A stretch of 13,158 nucleotides of DNA, from contig MU625043.1 of assembly GCA_025349905.2 (NCBI GenBank), positions 1-13,158 of the forward strand, written 5' to 3'. This stretch comes from Blastocladiella britannica (lineage: Eukaryota > Blastocladiomycota > Blastocladiomycetes > Blastocladiales > Blastocladiaceae). Positions 1 through 7,690 of this stretch are shown in pieces (position 1 is the first letter of the stretch; every line of letters starts with the position of its first letter). A program made the translations under genes and the position numbers. The notes under the pieces are model-generated. The model was given only the letters and a program-made list of their open reading frames with translations, was not told the origin of the DNA and did no database searches.

Positions 1-1756
1 TTTTTTCCGGTGAGCTGCATGTGGATATTAACGGAGCCTATCCCATAGAAATGTGATTGGCGTCCAGCCCGCCAACTACGAGTATGTGCTGATGGTGGAT
101 GCCGATACCGAGGTGGCCCCCGACTGCTTGACGCGACTGGTCTCGGCGTGCATGAACGACTCCAAGATCATGGGTCTGTGCGGTGAAACGCGCATCGCCA
201 ACGAGAAGCAGTCGTGGATCACCGCCATTCAGGTGTACGAGTACTACATTTCGCACCACCTGGCCAAGGCATTCGAGTCCCTTTTTGGATCGGTGACGTG
301 TCTCCCCGGATGCTTTTCCATGTACAAGCTGTACCAAAAGAAGGGTGACAAGAAGGTGCCCGTTCTTGTGGACTCGGGAATCATTCACAACTACTCGGAA
401 TCGGTGGTGGACACGCTGCACAAGAAGAACTTGCTCATGCTCGGCGAGGATCGGTACCTGACCACGCTCATGCTGCAGACGTTCCCTGAGCTGTCTATGA
501 AATTGTACGGTGTTTCTTCCTTCATATCAGTCTGATCGTAACTGACATAAAAATGCATAAAATAGCACCCCCGATTCGTACTGCCTGACCATTGTTCCCG
601 ACAAGTTTGCGGTGCTCTTGTCCCAGCGTCGCCGTTGGATCAACTCGACCATTCATAACCTTTTCGAGCTCAGTATGATTAAGTACGTATTCTTTCACTT
701 ATACAGAGAAGCAAATGAAAAATTGACAACAATTGAAATCAAAATAGTGACTTGTGCGGCTGCCTGATCTTCTCGATGCGTTTCGTCGTGGTCCTCGACC
801 TGTTCGCAACCTTGGTCATGCCAGCCTCGGTCGCGTACTTGGGCTACCTGATATACACGATCTCGCAGAACCCCGGCGACAACATCATGATCATTTACCT
901 GATTGCCGCCACGTACGCGATGCAAGCGGTGATTTTCCTGGTCAAGCGGCAATGGCAGCACATTGGGTGGATGATCGTGCACTTCTTGGCCATGCCCGTG
1001 TTCTACATGTACATCCCGCTGTACTCGTTCTGGCACTTTGACGATTTCTCATGGGGCCAGACGCGTCGGGTCGAGGGCGATTCGGGGAAGGGCGGGCACG
1101 AGGGCGACGACGAGAAGTTCGACCCCGCGTCGATTCCAACCGCCAAATGGGACGAATACAAGAAAGTGAAACGCCAGGAAGCGTCGCTCGAGGTCTCCGC
1201 TAAGGCCGTTCGCGAGACCCCCGGACTGGTATCGGGGTCCAAGTCGAATCTGGCCGGAAGCCGGACGGGGTCGCTGGAGAATCTCCGGTCAGCCACCACT
1301 CCGTCGTCGTCGGGCATGCCCAAGTCGGCGTCGATCATGGGCGGCGCCCGGGCCAACAACGGGTCGCAGTCGGGCCTGCTGATGGCCGCCGGGTCGGTCG
1401 CGTCGCTGACCGACGTGTACCGCACCAACGTGTACGCAGCCAGTGGCGCCGTCGGGTCCGGAATGGGCTTTTCACCCAGCATGGGTAACCTGTGGGGTGT
1501 TCCCGCCAGTGCCGGTGGGTCTGCTTCGGGCAATGCGGCCGCGGAGTGGGGCCCCTCGGCCAGCATCTCGGACCAGGCGCTCATGGACCAGGTCCGTGTC
1601 ATCATTTACGGCAACGACTTGGCGTCGCTGACCAAGAAGCGCGTGCGGACGCTGCTGACCGAGCATTTCGGGGTCGACCTGGCATCCCGCCGCGAGATCA
1701 TCAACAATTGCGTGGACGTGACTCTGCTCGAGCGCATGAGCTCCGATCCTCAGTAA
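1..1756 (+). CDS. Chitin synthase, division 2 type with DEK_C tail (5'-truncated)
   Basis: This is the C-terminal part of a plasma-membrane chitin synthase (GT2 family), which polymerises N-acetylglucosamine from UDP-GlcNAc. Exons by frame and splice signals are 49-504, 566-682 and 748-1756; introns are 505-565 (GTACGG...AATAG) and 683-747 (GTACGT...AATAG). Joining at 504/566 gives F-T-P-D-S-Y, as expected for the family. Visible hallmarks: VDAD (95-106), CLPGCFSMY (near 301-330), GEDRYLTT (near 444-470), QRRRW (624-638) followed by INSTIHNL, and [11 protein letters not shown] (near 1026-1058). Three hydrophobic stretches lie at about 770-870, 885-945 and 960-1030. A Ser/Gly-rich linker follows, then a DEK_C-like domain (about 1576-1740), which is typical of class IV/V/VII-like enzymes. 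An exon may end at base 9 (G|GTGAGC, 39-nt intron to 48), or bases 1-48 may all be intron. The catalytic N-terminal half lies outside the window. Confidence 0.93.
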
Positions 1757-1903
1757 TTACTTTCGCATTTTCCATTGCCTTAGAAACATATAATTTTTTG
1801 AATCGTTCTTTTTTTTTTTTTTCATCGAAGGGACGAAAAGGGAGCGAAAGTGCATTGCATGGAAACATGAAAGAAAAAAAAATGTCGGAGAAGAAAATCA
1901 AAA
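1757..1903. other. Convergent 3' intergenic region
   Basis: Two convergent stop codons face each other across 147 bases. The stretch is AT-rich, with a run of about 14 T near 1809-1822 and an A-rich stretch near 1868-1882. It probably holds both 3' UTRs and polyadenylation sites. I see no gene in it. Confidence 0.6.
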
Positions 1904-4900
1904 TCAATCGTCACGACGGCGCTCCTGCTTACGCGGACGTGCAATCGATCCAGTGTCGGGGTACGGCAGCGGCGGCCTATACCCAGCGGACGGATGCGGG
2001 TAATGCATGTCCTGGTACTCGTGCGGAGCAGCGTACTGAGGAGGGTATCCCGGGGCATACATGGGCTGAGCATGCGGGTGGTGGGGCGGAGGCGGATAGT
2101 ACGGCTGCGGCGGTATGTGGCGCGGTGGGTACCCGCCACTGCTCGGGTACCCCTGCGGCGGCGGTGGCGGAGCCATCATGTGCTGCGGGTGTATGTAAGC
2201 GGGATGCATGGCATGCGGAGGCGGCGCCATTCCATAGTGGTGCGGGGACATCATGTACTGGGGCTGCGCCGGCAGCGGCGGCGGCGGGGCTCCTTGGTGC
2301 TGAGGCGGCTGCCGCGGCAAGTAGAGGGGATCCGCCCCGGCCGAAGGCGGCGCTGCCATCCGCCGCTCCGCTTGCGCCGGTGCGTAAGGCGAGGCTGCCG
2401 GAGACGCAGTGGACCGGGCGGCGGCGGCTTGAGGGACAGGCGAGGAACGCGGGTACGGTGCATACGCCGGCATGTGCTGTGCCGGTACATACCCCATGGG
2501 CGAAGCTGCGGTAAGGTATCCGTGGTACGGGTAGGGTTGCGGGTATTGCTGGCGCTGGCGGGGCGGCGGGTAACCTGGCGCCTGGTCGCCGTACTCGTCA
2601 TGGCGCAGCCCAGCAGCGTGACGGGGACGGGTCTCGGCCTCGGCCTCGGCCTCGTCGTCAGTATCGGCCTCGACTTCCCGGTTAGACGCTGCTTGTTCCA
2701 CTTCCATCGGTGACCCAGCGGCCCACCGAGACGCCATTGCCTGATCCTCGTCTTCGGGCTCGGGTTTGGGTTTGGGTTGCAGCTGGGGCCGGGGCTGGGG
2801 GCGGCCACCGCGGTTGGTGTTGTTGTCCTTGTTGCCGCTGCGAGTGCTGCCACCCAGGACCAAGCGCGATCCCAGTCCCGTCTTGCGCGACTCCGTTGCT
2901 CCTCCGCCCACCACTTCACCCTCCTCGTCGTAAATGAACCCCGGCGATGGCGGCGGTATCACCTCGCGTGGAACAGACAAGCGAGCCGGCCGCGGTTGCT
3001 GCTGCTGTTGTTCGATGGCACGTGTCTCAGCATGGACAGGCTGCGGATGAACGATCCCGCCCGTAGCCGCCTGTGACGAGCGCGCCCAGGATGCCGTGGT
3101 CTCCTCGAAATTGCGGTCAGCCTGTGCCGACGCGGGTGCCCAAAAGCCGGACTCGCTCGCTTCACCCTCCTCACGCTCGACCGCAGCCCCAACGCGGGTA
3201 GGCGGCGGTGTCGGCGGCGGCGGCGACGCTGGCTGGGCCTTGGCCGACGAAAAGCCCCACGAGTTGGCTTGCTTGATCGCAGGCGGATTCTGAGGCGAAC
3301 TCGGCTTCGGTGGTGAGCTCGGTCTCTTGGGCGCGACCACTGGCCGGGGGGTATTCTGCCTCTTGGCCTCCTTCATCATCTCCTTTGACGACATTGGCGT
3401 GCCCGAGTCTGGCCCGCCCGCCCACGCCTCGGCAAAATCGACTTCTGCGACCGCTTGCAGATCTTGTGCCCACAGGTCGAATCCCGCGGCCTCACCCGGC
3501 TGCGGTGCTGTGGAAGCGGGCGGCAGCGACCAGAAATCTTCGGTGAGTTGTTCGTGTGAGACCGCAGGAGCAGTGAGTGTAGTCAGAGCAGCAGCAGGAG
3601 CAGGTGCGGGGGCAGCAGCTGCAGCGTAAGCCGCTTGGCTCACTCGGCGGGTCGTCGTCGGCGGCGGCGGCGACGACCGTGCCAGTGCTGGCGCTTGTGT
3701 CAGTGCCGCCGTCGGTGCCGGCACGTAAGCTGGTGTCGGTCTCGGTGCGGTCTCAGTCGAGGTCGAGGTCGAGGGAGCTTTCTTCGGCGGCTGCGGGTGC
3801 TTGTCCCAGAACGATCCGCCACCGGACGCTGGCTTGGAGCGCTCCAGGATCTCTTGCAGGCGCGAAGACACTGGGCCGGGCTGGCGTCCCGTGGAAGTCG
3901 CGGTTGTCGGAGGAGCTGTCGCTGCGGCGGGAGATGGCCGCTGTTTTTGTTGCGGCGGCGCCCTCGCCACTGGGGCGGTGGGATGCCAACCATGGTCCAC
4001 TTGCGGCGGAGGGAGCGGCGGAGACGCTGCCACTGGGGCTGGAGGCCGCCGCTGTTCCTCATACGGAGGCTGCGCTACTGCGACGGGTGACTGCCAGCGC
4101 TCCTCCTGCGGCGGTGGCGCCGCTCGCGGCGGCTCGCTCGCCTCGCCCGTGCGGCACCGCTGGTGCGATTCCTGCTTGTCCTTGAGCGATTTGCTGCTGT
4201 ACCGGGTTATGTTGTCGTAAATCCCTTGCACCGTCTCGTGAGACGCTTGGTCCAGCGGCCGTTTCTGAGCGCCGCGCTGCTGCTGCTGTTGCTGTTGCTG
4301 CTGCTGGTACTGGGGAGACTGCTGCTGCGGATGGAACTCGGGCGCTGACATGTCCCATCCGCGGGGTTCGGGCTGGGGCTGGCGCGGGCGGCCTGGCTTG
4401 GGCGATGACGCGGGGTCAGTAGCGCGCGAGGGCGGGGGGGTTTTGACGTTGAGCTGTGCCCATTGCTCAGCGAGTTGCTCGACCGTCAGTGTCTCGGCGG
4501 CGGCGGCGCTCTCCTTCCAGGCATTGCGCTCGCGGGTGATCCCGGCCGGGGACGCGCTCTTGGAGTACACTTGGCGGTTCGGCTGTGTGGGTGCGGTCGC
4601 AGGAGCAGTAGCGGCGGCCCAGGCATCGCGTTCGTGAGCAACTGAAGGTTTCGCTGTGGTCTTGTTGGTTTTGTGGATGAGAAAAATGGGAAAATGGATC
4701 ACGTTTTTGGATCTATGCTTGAGAGCAAGAAAATGTACATACGACAGCAGGCGGTATCATTGGCGCCGGTGCCGTGGGCTTGGTCCCAGATGCGTTACTG
4801 GCCGAGAGGGCAGCGCGGTAGTCGCCAAACAAGACTTGCTGCTGAGCGCGGGCGGCGTGGAGCATTTCGGGATCGCTCGAGTCCGGGGCAGCGCCCGAGT

Positions 4901-5132
4901 CCAGTCGCGAGCCCATGGTGCTGCTCTCTGACTTGGACGCGAACGCATCGGGATCGGCCTTGACCCAGGGGAGCATAATAAAATATTTGAATGAGTACAA
5001 AAAGGAAAAAAAAGTAGAGGTCGGGGTTCTGAGGCATACTGTATCGGGAGGAGGAGAAGAAGAGTACATGGCCGGCGTGCTCGTGTCGCCGATCAGGTCC
5101 ATTTGGGAGCCAGGCAGAGGGACCCAAGCCAT
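1904..5132 (-). CDS. Unrecognised Pro/Gln/Ala-rich protein, about 1021 aa
   Basis: I do not recognise this protein. Model on the minus strand: exon 1 5132-5040 (31 codons), exon 2 4958-4743 (72 codons), exon 3 4660-1904 (918 codons plus stop); all junctions are phase 0. Introns are 5039-4959 (GTATGC...CAAG, 81 nt) and 4742-4661 (GTATGT...CAAG, 82 nt). The 5132 start is the ATG that opens exon 1. The N-terminal 100 residues are Ser/Ala-rich. Two similar motifs, ERDAW (about residue 113) and ERNAW (about 147), lie 34 residues apart. A short predicted helix TVEQLAEQWAQLN (about 161-173), a Q10 run (about 222-231) and a basic, less biased patch around IYDNITRYSSKSLKDK follow. The rest is Pro, Ala and Gln rich; the C-terminal 250 residues are dominated by Pro, Tyr, His and Met, and end in a basic tail. 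It looks like a disordered scaffold or RNA-associated protein, but that is inference. It is divergent from the uL2 gene. Confidence 0.72.
4277..4306 (-). repeat. Polyglutamine-coding CAG/CAA repeat (Q10)
   Basis: Ten consecutive Gln codons lie in frame in the large low-complexity gene (read as CTG with two TTG interruptions on the plus strand). The repeat is short and interrupted, so it is probably only moderately variable. Confidence 0.9.
4959..5039 (-). other. Stopless 3n intron (possible retained intron)
   Basis: This is the predicted first intron of the large low-complexity gene: donor GTATGC, acceptor GTCAAG, 81 nt and so a multiple of three. It has no stop codon in the frame of the flanking exons. 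Retention would add 27 residues with a hydrophobic, Phe-rich core. Its T-rich middle and donor match the other introns here, so splicing is the default reading. Confidence 0.6.
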
Positions 5133-5446
5133 TTTTTTCTCTTTTCTTTTTTCTGGAGGATAAATGATCCAAATCAATCGACCAAGCGGTGAAAAGAGAG
5201 AAATAAGCTTGGACGCATCGGGTGGATGGGAGCGTACAAGGCCAGACTTTTGTGTTTATTGTTCATCGGTGAGACACGTAAAGAAAGAAAGAGCAAGCCA
5301 CCCTTACAGTGGCAACCCATCACACGACCCTCACGTGACCGTAGAGGAGGGAGAAAAAGGGTCCGAACACGCGCTGCGACAGTGTTTTGCGACACCATCA
5401 GGGCCTCTCTTCCTGGCTCCGCCAATTTACGCTCAATCACACAAAA
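5133..5446. promoter_or_regulatory. Divergent promoter region between two genes
   Basis: These 314 bases separate the start of the low-complexity gene (minus) from the uL2 start codon (plus), so they should hold both promoters and 5' UTRs. A pyrimidine-rich run lies at 5131-5153, just 5' of the minus-strand start. Open frames here show no family resemblance and I take them as chance. Confidence 0.6.
5331..5338. promoter_or_regulatory. TCACGTGA palindrome (E-box / Cbf1-like site)
   Basis: An 8-base perfect palindrome containing CACGTG sits about 109 bases upstream of the uL2 start codon and 193 bases upstream of the divergent start. Basic helix-loop-helix factors such as Cbf1 bind this core, and Cbf1-type sites occur upstream of ribosomal protein genes in some fungi. 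Use of this site here is inferred from position only. Confidence 0.35.
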
Positions 5447-6404
5447 ATGGTACCGTTTATTATATGTCCTTACGCTCTGCAAAGCTAACTGTCTTTTTCT
5501 TGGTTATCGTAGGGTATGCACACTGTCAAAATATCCTCGCCCGGCGCCTAGTCCGCCTTTGGTGGTCTTCCATTATCATATTGGAGACTATAGTGGTCAA
5601 CAAAAAAAAAACAATTAATAACAAACGAAATAATGAACAGGTCGCGTTATTCGTGCTCAGCGCAAGGGTGCGGGCGGTATTTTCAAGGCTCACACCAAGC
5701 ACCGCAAGGGCGCCGCCCAGCTCCGTCCTCTCGACTATGCCGAGCGTCATGGCTACATCAAGGGTCTCGTGAAGGAGATCATTCACGACCCCGGACGTGG
5801 TGCTCCTCTTGCCCGCGTCGTGTTCCGCGACCCCTACAAGTACAAGCTCAACGAGAGCACGTTCATTGCCACTGAGGGCATGTACACTGGTCAGTTTGTG
5901 TACTGCGGCAAGAAGGCGTCGCTCGCCGTCGGCAACGTGCTCCCCCTGGAGACGCTTCCCGAGGGTACCATTGTGTGCAACATTGAGGAGCGCGCCGGCG
6001 ACCGCGGAGCCCTTGCCCGCACGTCGGGCAACTACGCGACCATCATTGGCCACAACCACGACGAGGGCATCACCCGCGTGAAGCTGCCGTCGGGCGCCAA
6101 GAAGGCCGTCAAGTCGTCGTGCCGCGCCACCATTGGCATTGTCGCCGGTGGCGGTCGTATCGAGAAGCCCATGCTCAAGGCTGGTCGCGCCTACCACCTT
6201 GCCAAGGCCAAGCGTAACAACTGGCCCAAGACTCGTGGTGTGGCCATGAACCCCGTGGATCACCCCCACGGTGGTGGTAACCACCAGCACATTGGTCACG
6301 CCTCGACCGTTGCCCGCAACTCGCCCGCCGGTAAGAAGGTCGGTCTCATCGCCGCCCGTCGTACTGGTCTGCTCCGTGGTTCCAAGAAGCTCCAGGAGAA
6401 GTAA
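5447..6404 (+). CDS. RPL2: 60S ribosomal protein uL2 (L2/L8 family)
   Basis: This is uL2, an rRNA-binding protein next to the peptidyl transferase centre of the large subunit. The main exon, 5641-6404, encodes from [10 protein letters not shown] to the C-terminal LQEK. It includes [17 protein letters not shown], the family signature [17 protein letters not shown] (near 6244-6294) and RRTGLLRGS. The predicted length of 255 residues matches the usual 254-257. Exon 3 starts in phase 1, so the first residues must come from upstream. The best model is ATG at 5447-5449, a single G at 5513, then 5641 onward, giving the canonical start M-G-R-V-I-R. The introns would be 5450-5512 and 5514-5640. An alternative uses a 10-nt exon (5552-5561) and gives M-S-A-F-G-R-V-I-R. 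The body of the gene is certain; only the first few codons are in doubt. Confidence 0.95.
5450..5640 (+). other. Twin introns flanking a one-nucleotide exon in the uL2 gene
   Basis: Intron A is 5450-5512: donor GTACCG, branch-like GCTAACT at 5484-5490, acceptor ATCGTAG. One base, G5513, follows. Intron B is 5514-5640: donor GTATGC, branch-like TTAATAAC near 5615-5622, acceptor GAACAG. Removing intron A creates ATGG|GTATGC, so intron B's donor then sits directly behind a normal exon. This suggests stepwise removal. Intron B is long for this window (127 nt) and has a GC-rich middle (5536-5570). Confidence 0.55.
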
Positions 6405-6573
6405 ATTTGTTCTAATTTTGTGCTTGCACTTCTGAAAATGAACATAATTTAATGGAACCATTCTTTTTTTATTTTTTTTGCTTTAGTGTTCAAGTCTTAA
6501 AAGGCAGGGTACGCGGTACCTTGAGGTACCTTGAGGTCATTCCAGGAGTGGATGCCAAAAAAAAAAAAAAAGA
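6405..6573. other. uL2 3' flank with a short tandem repeat and poly(A) run
   Basis: This AT-rich sequence follows the uL2 stop codon and is probably its 3' UTR. It contains GGTACCTTGA repeated directly (6515-6524 and 6525-6534, with five further matching bases) and a 15-base A run at 6557-6571. I see no gene. Confidence 0.5.
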
Positions 6574-7260
6574 TTAAAGACATTCAACATTCAAGCGGTC
6601 GCGAGGATACGCGTATATCGCCGCGTCCGCCGACCGATCCACGCGCGACCCAATCCAGTCCTTGGGAAATCGATCCCGCTTGTCCTGCTCTAATCCCTTG
6701 ATCACTTCCAAGTCCGCATGAAAATCCAGCGGGTTCCCATAGCCAACCGCAATCTCGGCCTCCTGGTTGTGTGCCGCGTCGATCACTTGCGTCGAGTTGG
6801 CTCGTCCAGCTACCCAGGTGGGATCGTTGGCACAGTGACAAGCTAGAGAAGTTCAATTGGGAGAGGAGCTCGTACGTGAGCTTGCAACTCTTGTACTTGT
6901 CCATGAAGCCCGGTCCGATGTAGCCTGCCGTGCGATGAGACTCTGGCGTGTCCGCCGGCATGTGCGTCCATATTGACGTGGTCCTCGTCCGTGCCATCCA
7001 AGTCGTCTTGGTTGGCAGGCAGATTTGCGCAGGACGCGAAGACCACGAGCCGAGCGACAACAAGATGCATTTGCCCGGATCGGCCGGGAGCAGCGTGTTG
7101 TTGAACACCAGTGCCTCACGGCCCTCATCGTCCAGCCTCATGGCCACGCGTTGACGGTGAGGGATGGAGACCATAAGACCCCAGGATCATGATCCACACA
7201 GCCTTGAAGACGCCCTTGGGCTTGCGGGGGGGCAGGTAGCCAGCCCTTGGCCAGGCATTA
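6574..7260 (-). pseudogene. Decayed or heavily interrupted coding-like region, family unknown
   Basis: The minus strand reads like coding sequence, but the plausible frame changes repeatedly: PPRKPKGVFKAVWIMILG near 7225-7170, a frame starting at 7174 (RLDDEGREALVFNN), another near 7070-6960, the 7174 frame again near 6960-6850 (IGPGFMDKYKSCKLTYELL), then a third frame from about 6838 to a TAA at 6574-6576 (GYGNPLDFHADLEV...). Base composition is like the exons nearby. Frame changes could be frameshift mutations in a dead gene or very short introns; one candidate junction is TTCTCTAG near 6844, but its possible donors give an unusually short, GC-rich intron. I do not recognise the protein. 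Confidence 0.35.
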
Positions 7261-7603
7261 ATGTTGTCAAAAAAAAATAAATTTAAAGTCCATTTTTCGC
7301 GATGAACCGGAATAATTATTGTTTGCACGGAGAAACTCGGGTTCGCTTTTCTTCTGTCTGTTCTTCGCGTGGCGCGCCACTTCTGACAGGCCGTACCCGC
7401 CGTACTCAAGCGCAGGAGTGAGTGAACACGTTCGGTACATCCTCGTGCCAGGACGACGACGTGCCGATATACGCGCCGACGACGACCTATCGGGCATAAT
7501 ATGGCAACAGTCAAGAAGCGAATGGCAGGCAGAACAAAAACGCATGGGGAAAATGAAAATGAGGTTTTTCCACATCAGCGACGATCGCAACTCTCCATTT
7601 GCC
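7261..7603. other. Intergenic region upstream of ornithine aminotransferase
   Basis: These 343 bases lie between the decayed minus-strand region and the upstream ORF of the ornithine aminotransferase gene. Composition is mixed, with A-rich patches (7269-7285). Open frames on both strands show no domain or family resemblance. The promoter of the next gene is probably here; I see no specific site. Confidence 0.5.
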
Positions 7604-7678
7604 ATGGCGCCCAGCTACAAAAAGGACGCGACAGGCCCACCTCTACTTCTCTTTGGTCACCAACTTCTCGTTAAGTAA
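7604..7678 (+). promoter_or_regulatory. Upstream ORF (24 codons) before ornithine aminotransferase
   Basis: An ATG in a strong context (GCCATGG) opens a 24-residue reading frame starting MAPSYKKD and ending LLVK, with TAA at 7676-7678. The main start codon follows 12 bases after the stop. In-frame ATGs further upstream (7543, 7552, 7558) would lengthen it if they are transcribed. It would count as a uORF only if the mRNA starts upstream of 7604, which the sequence does not show. Confidence 0.35.
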
Positions 7679-7690
7679 CCAAAGCTAACC

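Noticed and set aside
1492..4637. Long plus-strand open frames opposite the large low-complexity gene (for example 1492-2514, 3604-4185)
   Set aside because: They are Arg/Gly/Ala-rich shadows caused by high GC; the minus-strand frame is far longer, continuous and joins spliced upstream exons in phase.
5164..5772. 202-residue plus-strand frame between the divergent genes
   Set aside because: It runs through promoter, introns and the uL2 exon in the wrong frame.
5526..6461. 311-residue minus-strand frame across the uL2 gene
   Set aside because: It is antisense to a certain ribosomal protein exon and shows no family resemblance.
7319..7678. 119-residue plus-strand frame upstream of ornithine aminotransferase as a separate gene
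   Set aside because: No domain or typical composition; only its last 24 codons look of interest, as a possible uORF.
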